NCBI RefSeq assembly: GCF_000014145.1
Contig: NC_008255.1
Coordinates: 2,310,001 to 2,374,000 of the forward strand
Direction of reading: 5' to 3'
Source: Cytophaga hutchinsonii ATCC 33406
GTDB taxonomy: Bacteria; Bacteroidota; Bacteroidia; Cytophagales; Cytophagaceae
Length of the DNA: 64,000 bases
Part shown: positions 52,629-60,955 of the stretch, one piece after another
Layout: every line of letters begins with the position of its first letter
How positions within the stretch are numbered: the first letter of the stretch is position 1
Notes under the pieces: model-generated
The model's input: the letters and a program-made list of their open reading frames with translations, nothing else
Database searches by the model: none
What the model was told of the DNA's origin: nothing
Made by a program: the position numbers and the translations under genes

Positions 52629-53165
52629 ATGAAATCAAAAATCAGCGTATTCGCTGCACTGTTCCTATGTGTGATATGTGCAGGTTTTATCTTTCTTCCA
52701 AAAGAAAATGAAACAGCCTCAACAACGGTAGAAGAAGTTAAATGGTTAACGTATGACCAGGCAGTTGCATTGAGTAAAAAAAATCCGAAACCTATTTTCA
52801 TCGATGTGTATACAGATTGGTGCGGCTGGTGCAAAACAATGGATAAAAACACATTCAGCAATCACAAAGTCGCAGCTTATCTGAACAAACGTTTTTATTC
52901 CGTAAAATTAAATCCAGAGAAAAAAGATACGGTGCATTACAAAGGTGTTGCCATGACAAACGGCGCACTGGCAGGTAAAATATTTCACGCAACTTCCTAC
53001 CCTACTACCGTGTACCTGGAAGGCGACGAAACATTATTGCAGCCGATACCGGGCTATCAGGCACCAAATGATTTATACCGCATCATTCATTATATTGGCG
53101 AAAACCATTATAAAACCACAACGTGGGATGATTTTTCTAAAAGTTTTAACGAATCAGCTGAATAA
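52629..53165 (+). CDS. exported thioredoxin-like protein (thioredoxin_7)
   Basis: A 178-residue protein with an N-terminal signal anchor (about 5-22) and a thioredoxin fold with the active site DWCGWCKTMDK near residue 62 (CGWC). The following NTFSNHKVAAYLNKRFYSVKLN and the cis-proline segment TSYPTTVYLEG fit the DUF255/thioredoxin_7 group. It probably reduces or oxidises periplasmic protein thiols. It ends three bases before the mnmE start. Confidence 0.88.
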   Translation: MKSKISVFAALFLCVICAGFIFLPKENETASTTVEEVKWLTYDQAVALSKKNPKPIFIDVYTDWCGWCKTMDKNTFSNHKVAAYLNKRFYSVKLNPEKKDTVHYKGVAMTNGALAGKIFHATSYPTTVYLEGDETLLQPIPGYQAPNDLYRIIHYIGENHYKTTTWDDFSKSFNESAE

Positions 53166-53168
53166 ATT

Positions 53169-54551
53169 TTGAGTACAACAACTGTAACTAACCACACCGA
53201 TACGATTGTAGCCTTAGCGAGTCCGCAAGGTATAGGCGCTATCGGCGTGATTCGTTTATCAGGGCCTCAGGCTTTTGATATTACTTCTTCTGTCTTTCCA
53301 TCCAAAAACATTGCGGCTGTTCCGACACATACGGTACACGTAGGTAATATTGAAGACGAAGGCCGTATCCTGGATGAAGTTGTTGTTACGGTATTTAAAG
53401 GGCCAAAATCATTCACCAAAGAAGACGTGGTTGAAATCTCATGCCACGGTTCAACCTTTATTGTAAAAGAACTCCTGCAGCTGTTGTTGCGCAAAGGGGC
53501 GCGTCATGCCAAACCGGGCGAATTCACTATGCGTGCGTTCTTAAACGGACGGTTTGACCTGGCACAGGCCGAAGCAGTGGCCGATTTAATTTCCTCCGAT
53601 TCGCATGCATCGCATCAGGTTGCTTTACAGCAGATGCGGGGAGGCTTCTCCGATGAGATCAGAAAACTGCGCGAACAGCTGATCCATTTTGCTTCCATGG
53701 TAGAACTGGAACTGGATTTCAGCGAAGAAGATGTAGAGTTTGCCGACCGTACGCAGTTACGCAAGCTCATTCACGAAATCAAACGGGTAATCGACCGCCT
53801 GATTCATTCTTTCTCGTTGGGTAATGTAATCAAGAATGGTGTACCAACGGTGATCATTGGCAAACCCAACGCCGGTAAGTCTACTTTACTCAATACGCTG
53901 TTAAACGAAGAGAAGGCGATCGTATCGGAGATAGCCGGTACCACGCGCGATTTCATTGAAGACGAACTGAACGTGGAAGGTATTACCTTCCGCTTTATCG
54001 ATACCGCGGGCTTACGCGAAGCAACCGATGCCATTGAGGCTATGGGTGTGAAGCGTACGCGCGAAAAAATGACACAGGCAAGTTTAGTGATCTATCTGTT
54101 TGATGTGAAGTCTACCTCCGAGCGCGAACTGATCCGCGACCTGGAAGAATTGAAAGCATTGAAAGCACCATTTTTAGTCGTCGGCAATAAGATTGACAAA
54201 CGCGAAGACGCGATCATTACAACCTTCCGCAACATCGACGGTATTATTTATATCTCTGCCAAACAGAACATCGGTATTGAAGAACTGAAACAGAATCTGT
54301 TGGAAATTATTCAATACGAATCCTTCAAACAGAACGATACGCTGGTTACCAACATGCGCCATTATGAGAGTCTGCGCGAAACACGCAAGGCCTTAGACGA
54401 AGTGCTTACCGGCATGGACAGTCAGGTACCCGGCGATCTGCTTGCACAGGACATTCGTCAGTCCTTGTTTCATTTAGGTGAAATCACGGGTGATATTTCT
54501 ACGGATGATCTGCTGGATAATATTTTCAGCAAGTTCTGTATCGGAAAGTGA
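53169..54551 (+). CDS. mnmE: MnmE, tRNA uridine-34 modification GTPase
   Basis: A 460-residue enzyme. N-terminal folate-binding domain (TIVALASPQGIGAIGVIRLSG near residue 11, cut at 20 as IVALASPQGIGAIGVIRLSG), central helical domain with inserted G domain: GKPNAGKST near residue 229, TTRDF, DTAG, NKID near residue 343; C-terminus FCIGK with the catalytic cysteine. It acts with MnmG on tRNA wobble uridine. The start is TTG at 53169, the only start that gives the normal N-terminus. It closes before a GC-rich repeat. Confidence 0.96.
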   Translation: MSTTTVTNHTDTIVALASPQGIGAIGVIRLSGPQAFDITSSVFPSKNIAAVPTHTVHVGNIEDEGRILDEVVVTVFKGPKSFTKEDVVEISCHGSTFIVKELLQLLLRKGARHAKPGEFTMRAFLNGRFDLAQAEAVADLISSDSHASHQVALQQMRGGFSDEIRKLREQLIHFASMVELELDFSEEDVEFADRTQLRKLIHEIKRVIDRLIHSFSLGNVIKNGVPTVIIGKPNAGKSTLLNTLLNEEKAIVSEIAGTTRDFIEDELNVEGITFRFIDTAGLREATDAIEAMGVKRTREKMTQASLVIYLFDVKSTSERELIRDLEELKALKAPFLVVGNKIDKREDAIITTFRNIDGIIYISAKQNIGIEELKQNLLEIIQYESFKQNDTLVTNMRHYESLRETRKALDEVLTGMDSQVPGDLLAQDIRQSLFHLGEITGDISTDDLLDNIFSKFCIGK

Positions 54552-54558
54552 TCTATAT

Positions 54559-54602
54559 GCAAAAGGCGGAAGGCGGAAAGCGGAAAGCTGAAGGTGGAAA
54601 GC
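54559..54602. repeat. GGCGGAAAGC-type repeats after mnmE
   Basis: Tandem AAGGCGGA, AGGCGGAAAGC, GGAAAGCTGAAGG units follow the mnmE stop by seven bases. They belong to the same AAGGC-type family as the repeats around the permease gene at 50200. Confidence 0.6.
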
Positions 54603-54650
54603 ACAACGCGCACAACGCCGTGGTCCGGCACGTGCGAATTCATAATTCAT

Positions 54651-54664
54651 TTCGCCACGGCGAA
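54651..54664. repeat. TTCGCC-AC-GGCGAA palindrome
   Basis: A 14-base palindrome with 6-bp arms, 60 bases before the GldN-like gene. The same arms occur at 16920-16933 and 25160-25173. Confidence 0.55.
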
Positions 54665-54723
54665 TGATAATTACTCCATACTATCCCACCACATTCATAC
54701 GTTATCCATCAAACCCGGATCGT

Positions 54724-55431
54724 ATGAAAAAGATCACACTGCTCTTATCTCTGGTCATCCTACTGCACACACATAGCTTCGCGCAACACATCCGCGAACA
54801 GGATATTGTATACAGCCGCTGCATCGTGCGTGAAATTAACCTGCGCTATGCGGCCAATACAGCCGTGTTCGGGAAAGGCTGTACGATTCCGGTTATTCTC
54901 CTGGATGCGCTTAAAACAGGTGCACAGGCATATAGCCATGAGCATCCCGGGAAACAGATTTCTTATGAAGAAGTGCAGGAGAAATTATGGTTCCGGTCAG
55001 ATGACAGCTGTACCGCATTTTATGCAGCAGAAGAATTGTATGTGCTGGAACTTACTGAAAAGTTTATTTTCGATAAGAACACATCTGAGTTCAGATTTAT
55101 TCCCCTGTCACTTACGGTTTTTATTCCTGCGGAGATAAGCAGCAAAGGAGTTCTGGAACCACTGGCAGTCTTTCCCTTTGCAGAATGTACACGTATTTTC
55201 CGTAATGACCCGCGGGCATATGCTGCGGTGACAAAAATCGGCCAGCCGCGAATGAATTTTAATGAACAGTTTGTACTGCGCTCCTACGTGTCAAAAATTG
55301 TAAAAATAGGCAATGAAGATGATCTGTATTTTGACCAGCGGTATACCGATCCATACAAAGCTTTTATGGCCATGAAGGAAGAAGAAAACGCGTTGCAGGA
55401 AATGGTGTACGAAGCATATCATCCGAAGTGA
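54724..55431 (+). CDS. GldN-like secretion/gliding protein
   Basis: A 235-residue exported protein with a signal peptide (LLLSLVILLHTHSFAQ). The mature part follows GldN/PorN, a periplasmic component of the type IX secretion motor: start DIVYSRCIVREINLR, the middle WYFDK-like block KFIFDKNTSEFRFIPLSL, the FPFAECTRIFRN block that mirrors the WVFFPAARDVL motif, then FNEQFVLRSYVSKIVK and a terminal charged DDLYFDQRYTDP. No gldK, gldL or gldM genes are adjacent, so it is a stand-alone paralogue. It is preceded by a GC-rich palindrome and followed by a 487-base gene-free stretch. Confidence 0.72.
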   Translation: MKKITLLLSLVILLHTHSFAQHIREQDIVYSRCIVREINLRYAANTAVFGKGCTIPVILLDALKTGAQAYSHEHPGKQISYEEVQEKLWFRSDDSCTAFYAAEELYVLELTEKFIFDKNTSEFRFIPLSLTVFIPAEISSKGVLEPLAVFPFAECTRIFRNDPRAYAAVTKIGQPRMNFNEQFVLRSYVSKIVKIGNEDDLYFDQRYTDPYKAFMAMKEEENALQEMVYEAYHPK

Positions 55432-55664
55432 AACGTATATGTATGCGTATGGTATCCTGAAAGTTAGTATTGAACGGTTCTGACATACTACTTAAAATCT
55501 TCTGCGAAAACCCTGCTTACCCCACCCTTATCCCACCCTTGAGCCATGTCAGCAGCTCGTAACAACAGATCAGGCACACAGCATTACATTAACTGCTGCT
55601 TTGATTGGCTTACCTGAACTGCATGCAGATAGCGCCCTGGTATCGGTACTGGGTATCCGCTTCA

Positions 55665-55697
55665 CCAGCAGATAGGTTTTAAAAACCTATCCGCTGG
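55665..55697. repeat. near-perfect 16-bp inverted repeat in a gene-free stretch
   Basis: CCAGCAGATAGGTTTT meets AAAACCTATCCGCTGG with one mismatch and one centre base. The gene-free stretch is 55432-55918 (487 bases); apart from this hairpin and the operator candidate at its right end I see no supported gene. It could terminate transcription from either side, but there is no separate loop, and T runs lie inside the arm. Confidence 0.5.
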
Positions 55698-55880
55698 AGG
55701 GTGGTAAAACAATGGGTTTTGTGAGCTTGAATTGATAATATGAGCCATTATGCCAGTCTTGATCTCTAAGACTAGCATTTCCTTTTATATGCGAAATAAC
55801 GATCCCTTAACACTTTTTACAGCACATTTGTGTATATCAATGCTAAAAAAAGCTAATTTCTGATATAATTTGCTTTACCA

Positions 55881-55918
55881 ATTTTGTTTAACTATTTTTA
55901 ATAAAAGTTAAACAAAAT
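55881..55918 (+). promoter_or_regulatory. operator candidate of the carotenoid regulator
   Basis: ATTTTGTTTAAC and GTTAAACAAAAT form a perfect 12-bp inverted repeat with a 14-base spacer; the right arm touches the regulator start codon at 55919. Spacing and position suit a dimeric or tetrameric MerR/CarH-type repressor blocking its own promoter. A second copy was not found in front of the later crt genes. Confidence 0.6.
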
Positions 55919-56806
55919 ATGTCCCAGTATTCCATTTCAGATCTGGAAAAATTAAGCGGAATCAAAGCCCATACCATCCGGATTTGGGAACAGCGCTATA
56001 ACCTGCTCACTCCCGTACGATCAGACGGTAACATACGCAGCTACGACGACGATCAGGTGCGCAGGCTGCTGAATGTTTCTACACTCATTAAACTGGGCAT
56101 TAAAATATCCCGCATCAGTCAGCTGACAGATGGGGAAATCAATGAACTGCTCGAACAGTCTATTCAGCAGGCGGCCGATGAAGATGCAAAAGTATCGGTA
56201 TACATCCATACCTTGATTGCTGCCGGGATCGACTATAATGAATATGAATTTGATAAAGCATTCAAGCAGGCTGTAAAAAAATACGGGCTGGTTATCTGCT
56301 ATCAGAAAGTCATTTATCCGATGCTTGTTAAGATCGGACTTCTATGGGGCAAGAGCGAAATGCTGCCGGCACAGGAACACTTTATTTCAAACCTGCTGAA
56401 GCAAAAACTGCATCATGCCATTGAACAGCTTCCTGTACCACCCGCAACGGCTGAAACCTGGCTGCTCTTTTTACCCGAAGAGGAAGATCACGAATTGGGT
56501 TTGCTGCTGTCTGCCTTTTTAATACGCGCGTCAAACAAACGCGTTGTATACCTGGGCCAGCGTGTACCTTATTATAACCTGCAGGCTGTGATTGATGGTG
56601 TTGAACCGGAATGCCTCCAGTATTTCATCGTTCGCTACCACACAGCTGAATGGTTGCAGACCTTGATGAACAACATGCAAAAGGATTTCCCGGGAATTAA
56701 AAAATACATCTGTGGCGCCGCATATTTATTTGAGGATGTAAAACTTCCCAAAGATCATGTATGGATCTCCGGCATTGATGCATTCATACAATTACTGAAC
56801 AAATAA
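55919..56806 (+). CDS. CarH-like MerR regulator with B12-binding domain (light-sensing candidate)
   Basis: A 295-residue MerR-type regulator. N-terminal winged helix 1-70 (SISDLEKLSGIKAHTIRIWEQRYN), a four-helix bundle (90-170) holding the CarH photoreceptor motif W143-x9-E153-H154, and a B12-binding Rossmann domain (about 175-295) with E-D-H191-E-L-G, the E/D-x-H-x-x-G base-off cobalamin motif. All three signatures of CarH/LitR/CarA regulators are intact. In CarH, light breaks the adenosyl bond and lifts repression of carotenoid genes. The carotenoid genes follow directly, so I infer the same logic here; light response is not shown. Confidence 0.88.
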   Translation: MSQYSISDLEKLSGIKAHTIRIWEQRYNLLTPVRSDGNIRSYDDDQVRRLLNVSTLIKLGIKISRISQLTDGEINELLEQSIQQAADEDAKVSVYIHTLIAAGIDYNEYEFDKAFKQAVKKYGLVICYQKVIYPMLVKIGLLWGKSEMLPAQEHFISNLLKQKLHHAIEQLPVPPATAETWLLFLPEEEDHELGLLLSAFLIRASNKRVVYLGQRVPYYNLQAVIDGVEPECLQYFIVRYHTAEWLQTLMNNMQKDFPGIKKYICGAAYLFEDVKLPKDHVWISGIDAFIQLLNK

Positions 56807-56823
56807 ATTTAATTCATTCGCTA

Positions 56824-58302
56824 TTGAAAACAATTGGAATTATAGGATCCGGAATCAGTGGATTAAGTGCTGCTGCAGTACTGGCACTGAACGGACAAAA
56901 AGTTGTAGTGTTTGAAAAAAACGATCAGCTTGGCGGGCGCATGCGGCAGTTTGAAGCCAATGGTTTCACCTTTGACATGGGCCCGAGCTGGTACTGGATG
57001 CCGGATGTGTTCGAACGCTTTTATAAACAGTTCGGCTATTCCGGCAGCGACTTTTATGAATTAAAAAAACTCGATCCGGGTTTTCAGATGATCACCGCTG
57101 ATGGAGAAACAGTAAAGATTCCGGCCGGATGGGACGAACTGCTGGCACTTTTCGAACAGATAGAAACCGGCGCCGCAGACAAGCTGAAAGCATTTATGCG
57201 GGAAGCGGAATATAAATACGAGGTAGGTGTAAAAAAACTGATCTATCAACCCGGACTGTCTGTACTGGAACTCATCAATGCAGATACAATAAGCGGCGTG
57301 TTCCGGCTGCAGATTTTTTCTTCTTTCAGCAAACATGTGCGCAGGTATTTTAAAAATGACACACTTATTGCTTTAATGGAATTCCCGGTGTTGTTTTTAG
57401 GTGCCATGCCCAAAAACACACCTGCTCTGTATAGTCTCATGAACTATGCAGGTTTGAAGCAGGGCACCTTTTATCCGATGGGAGGTTTCAAAAAAGTAAT
57501 TGATGCTATGGTACAGATTTCGCGAGAGCACGGCGTAGAATTTAATACCGCTGAAGGAGTTGATGCAATAAAAAAAGAAAGCAATTCGAAAATTTCATTA
57601 ACCACACATGCCCGCAGCATACAGCTGGATGGATTGATCGCATCGGCAGATTACCAGCATGTAGAAAGCAAGTTGCTGCAGCAAAAAGATCGTAACTACA
57701 CAGAGTAATACTGGGATAAAAAAACATTCGCGCCTTCTTCCCTCATCTTTTATATGGGAGTGAATACCAAACTCGACAAACTCGAACACCACAATCTTTT
57801 CTTCGATGGGGATTTTCCGAAGCATGCAAGAGAAATTTATGAAGACCCGCAATGGCCCGAAAATCCGCTGTTCTATGTGTGCTGTCCTTCCCGCACAGAT
57901 CCTTCTGTAGCACCAGCCGGCAAAGAAAACATCTTTGTATTGATGCCGATAGCCCCTGGCATTGCGGATGAAGAAGCCATCCGTGAAACCTATTACAACC
58001 TTTTGATGAAACGACTCGAAGCATATACCGGCGTTCCGGTTCGGGAAAACATTGAGTACGTAAAAAGTTATTGTGTGAAGGATTTTGTAGCAGATTATAA
58101 TTCGTATAAAGGGAATGCATACGGACTTGCAAATACCTTGATGCAAACGGCTAATCTTAAGCCAAAGATTAAAAATAACAGCATACCAAACTTTTACTAC
58201 TGCGGACAATTAACCGTTCCCGGTCCGGGCGTGCCCCCGTCAATTGTATCCGGACAAGTAGCGGCCAATGAATTATTAAAAACCTTATCTGTTAATGTAT
58301 GA
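56824..58302 (+). pseudogene. crtI: phytoene desaturase interrupted by one in-frame stop
   Basis: The frame encodes a complete CrtI (about 492 codons) except for a TAA at 57706-57708. The first 294 codons (TTG start at 56824) begin with the FAD motif GIIGSGISGLSAAAVLALNG and DMGPSWYWMP; downstream the same frame continues YWDKKTFAPSSLIFYMGVN and ends with the FAD/carotenoid block GPGVPPSIVSGQVAANELL. There is no frameshift. The stop replaces one codon between RNYTE and YWDKK; a single-base change (AAA or CAA to TAA) explains it. Without readthrough, the pathway would stall at phytoene. crtB overlaps its end by four bases (ATGA). Confidence 0.88.
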
Positions 58303-59135
58303 AGCAATTGTTTGATAACGTTTCTGCCATGTGCAGCAAATTAACGACAAAAAAATACAGCACCAGCTTTTCATTAGGGATACATTTCCTGCATAAAAAA
58401 CTGCATGACCCCGTTTATGCCATTTATGGATTCGTACGGTTTGCCGATGAAATTGTTGATTCATTTCACGGATACGATAAGAAACGTTTAATGGCACAGT
58501 TCCGCCGCGACACGGCTTTTGCACTGCAAGATAAAATCAGCCTCAACCCTATTCTGAATTCTTTCCAACATGTCGTGCATACCTATAACATAGAATGGGA
58601 ACTGATTGATACATTTTTAAAAAGTATGGAAATGGATCTGGATCAGTCCGCACACAACGAGCAGTCGTATAAAGAATACATCATTGGCTCTGCGGAAGTA
58701 GTCGGACTTATGTGCCTGCGTGTGTTTGTTAAAGGCGATGTTGATATGTATGAAAAACAGAAGCCGCATGCCATGAGTTTAGGTGCAGCTTTCCAGAAAG
58801 TAAATTTTCTGCGGGATGCCAAAGAAGATTTTGATTCGTTGGGAAGAACCTATTTTCCGGATGTAAGCATGGAAAAGTTTGACCGGCACATCAAACAAAA
58901 TATTGAATCGGATATTGAAAAAGATTTTCAGCACGCACTGATCGGAATCAAGCAACTACCGGCAGAGTCAAGGCTGGGTGTATACCTGGCTTACATTTAT
59001 TATAAAAATCTGTTTCATAAAATAAAATCCATTCCGCCCGAACGTATGTTAAAAGAACGTATCCGCATACCCAATCTGAATAAATTCGCGTTGTTGTTTC
59101 AATGTTATTTCAGGAATCAATTCAATATATTATAA
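58299..59135 (+). CDS. crtB: phytoene synthase
   Basis: A 278-residue squalene/phytoene synthase joining two GGPP molecules. The two aspartate-rich motifs are ADEIVDS (near residue 50) and NFLRDAKEDFDSLGRTYFP (near residue 167), and RTYFP completes the trans-prenyltransferase signature. The start ATG overlaps the crtI end by four bases, showing coupling to the broken gene. No GGPP synthase gene occurs in the window. Confidence 0.94.
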   Translation: MKQLFDNVSAMCSKLTTKKYSTSFSLGIHFLHKKLHDPVYAIYGFVRFADEIVDSFHGYDKKRLMAQFRRDTAFALQDKISLNPILNSFQHVVHTYNIEWELIDTFLKSMEMDLDQSAHNEQSYKEYIIGSAEVVGLMCLRVFVKGDVDMYEKQKPHAMSLGAAFQKVNFLRDAKEDFDSLGRTYFPDVSMEKFDRHIKQNIESDIEKDFQHALIGIKQLPAESRLGVYLAYIYYKNLFHKIKSIPPERMLKERIRIPNLNKFALLFQCYFRNQFNIL

Positions 59136-59139
59136 TAGT

Positions 59140-59640
59140 ATGATACGATTGATAAATTATATACTATTTCTGCTATTACCTGTATGTTCGCAGGCTGAAG
59201 AATGGAATATGGTTACGATCCGTGATTTATATCACAAGGCATCCGTATCAAAAGAAGATGCCGACAAATTGAAAGCAGCGCTGAAATCGATACAATCTCC
59301 CAATGAATGCATTAAAGGCTATATTGCGGCCGCGTACATGATTGAAGCAAAGCACGTATATAACCCATCTACCAAGCTAAGCCACTTCAATAATGGAAAA
59401 ACACTGCTTGATGCTGCTATCAAAAATGATCCGCACAATATTGAGCTTAAGTTCATAAGAGTCTGTATTCAAACAAATGCGCCTTCTTTTCTGGGCTACA
59501 ACAGGCAAATTGAAACAGATAAAGCATTTATTGTATCAACATATGCCGCACAAACAGATCTTGATTTAAAAAAACGGATTAAAGAATTTATGCTTCAATC
59601 CGGTATATGTACGGAACAGGAAAAAAAAACGTTTAAGTAA
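59140..59640 (+). CDS. exported protein of the carotenoid cluster, unknown
   Basis: A 166-residue protein with a signal peptide (LFLLLPVCSQAEEW). The rest is helical and contains AYMIEAKHVYNPSTKL and FNNGKTLLDAAIKNDPHNIELKFIRV, resembling a single TPR-like pair. It lies between crtB (four bases) and crtZ (89 bases), so it belongs to the cluster, but its role in carotenoid metabolism is not evident. I do not recognise a named family. Confidence 0.75.
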   Translation: MIRLINYILFLLLPVCSQAEEWNMVTIRDLYHKASVSKEDADKLKAALKSIQSPNECIKGYIAAAYMIEAKHVYNPSTKLSHFNNGKTLLDAAIKNDPHNIELKFIRVCIQTNAPSFLGYNRQIETDKAFIVSTYAAQTDLDLKKRIKEFMLQSGICTEQEKKTFK

Positions 59641-59729
59641 TATCTGTAGGAACAAACTATGATTTCAACGGGTTATATATAGTCTACAAGTATAACCAGA
59701 CATTAAAGACAGATACAAATAAAAATAAT

Positions 59730-60197
59730 ATGGATAATTGGATCGCTATTGCCGCAGTCATCCTCGTAACATTTCTCAGTATGGAATTTGTTGCCTGGTT
59801 CGCTCATAAATATATTATGCATGGATTTCTCTGGAAGCTGCACAAAGACCATCACCAGCCGGATCCTGAAACACCGGTTGAACACAATGACTTCTTCTTT
59901 GTCATTTTTGCCACCCCTGCAATTATTTTATTTATCATTGGCATAAAAGACTTTACAGTATCATTCTGGATCGCCGTGGGTATTACCACGTACGGTCTGT
60001 CCTATTTCTTTATCCACGATCTGTTTATACATCAGCGCATCAAAGTATTGCGGAATGCCGATTCTGTTTATTTCAGAGCAATCCGGAAAGCACACAAAAT
60101 ACACCACAAACATCTGGAAAAAGAAGACGGCGAATGCTTTGGTATGTTGTTGGTTCCTTTCAAATATTTTAAAGAAGCAAGAAAAAATGTACGCTAA
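59730..60197 (+). CDS. crtZ: beta-carotene hydroxylase (fatty-acid hydroxylase family)
   Basis: A 155-residue di-iron membrane hydroxylase. All four histidine clusters of CrtZ are visible: HKYIMHG (residue 27), HKDHH (40), HDLFIHQR (93) and HKIHHKH (117). Three or four helices embed it in the membrane. It should convert beta-carotene to zeaxanthin. It overlaps the lycopene cyclase gene by 11 bases, so translation is coupled. Confidence 0.93.
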   Translation: MDNWIAIAAVILVTFLSMEFVAWFAHKYIMHGFLWKLHKDHHQPDPETPVEHNDFFFVIFATPAIILFIIGIKDFTVSFWIAVGITTYGLSYFFIHDLFIHQRIKVLRNADSVYFRAIRKAHKIHHKHLEKEDGECFGMLLVPFKYFKEARKNVR

Positions 60198-60924
60198 TTA
60201 CACCTATCTGGCAATCGACCTGGGATCGCTGGTTGTGCCGCTTATCTTTAGCTTTCACCCAAAATTACTGTTTTATAAAAAATGGGTTGCCTTTGGGTTC
60301 GCTAATTTTATAGTAAGTGTATTATTCATTGCCTGGGATATGTATTATACACATCTTGGTGTATGGGGGTTTAATCCGCAGTACCTTACAGGTATCCACG
60401 TAGGCAATCTTCCGGCAGAAGAAATTTTATTTTTCATGTGTATTCCATTTTCAAGCGTCTTTACCTATCACTGCCTGAAATTATTTTACCCCGATAGAAC
60501 GGTCATTCCATATAAAGAAATTACGCTTTTTATGGTCATGTTACTTTTATGTATAGGGATACAGCACCCGACACATATATATACAAGCGTTACGTTTATT
60601 CTACTGGCTCTGACACTGCTGTTGCTTACATTTGTATTTGAATTGCCCTGGATACCAAATTTTTATTTCACCTATCTGATTATATTAATTCCCTTTTTTA
60701 TTGTTAATGGACTGCTTACCGGCACCTGGCTTGAGGATCCGGTAGTCTGGTATGATAACACAAAAAACCTCGGCATACGTTTGGGAACTATACCGGTGGA
60801 GGATATTTTCTATGGCATGCTGATGCTTATTTTAAACACCGCGCTGTTTGAATATTTTGACCGTAAAATTACTGCAAAAACGGTTAGCGAATTAATTCCT
60901 GAAAATAATCAGCTAACCGTTTAA
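60187..60924 (+). CDS. lycopene cyclase, two-domain CrtYcd type
   Basis: A 245-residue membrane cyclase built of two lycopene-cyclase domains in tandem. Each carries the acidic signature: NLPAEEILFFMCIPF near residue 76 and IPVEDIFYGMLMLI near residue 200. Seven helices are predicted. It makes beta-carotene from lycopene. The ATG at 60187 is chosen because an upstream in-frame start would overlap most of crtZ. The end of the gene contains AAACGGTTAGC and GCTAACCGTTT (60878-60922), an 11-bp inverted repeat that may form a terminating hairpin. Confidence 0.9.
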   Translation: MYANYTYLAIDLGSLVVPLIFSFHPKLLFYKKWVAFGFANFIVSVLFIAWDMYYTHLGVWGFNPQYLTGIHVGNLPAEEILFFMCIPFSSVFTYHCLKLFYPDRTVIPYKEITLFMVMLLLCIGIQHPTHIYTSVTFILLALTLLLLTFVFELPWIPNFYFTYLIILIPFFIVNGLLTGTWLEDPVVWYDNTKNLGIRLGTIPVEDIFYGMLMLILNTALFEYFDRKITAKTVSELIPENNQLTV

Positions 60925-60955
60925 ATACGTTATATAATTTACGCCGTATAGAATC

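Noticed and set aside
55566-55672. Possible decayed Ig-like domain on the minus strand
   Set aside because: A short stretch looks vaguely like the end of a secreted Ig-like repeat, but stops interrupt it and the similarity is too weak.
57598-58209. 203-codon minus-strand frame inside crtI
   Set aside because: Antisense shadow rich in cysteine and phenylalanine without any family resemblance.
57754-58302. Separate 182-residue protein after crtI
   Set aside because: Same frame as the first crtI part, with CrtI sequence continuing before its ATG; better seen as the second part of an interrupted gene.
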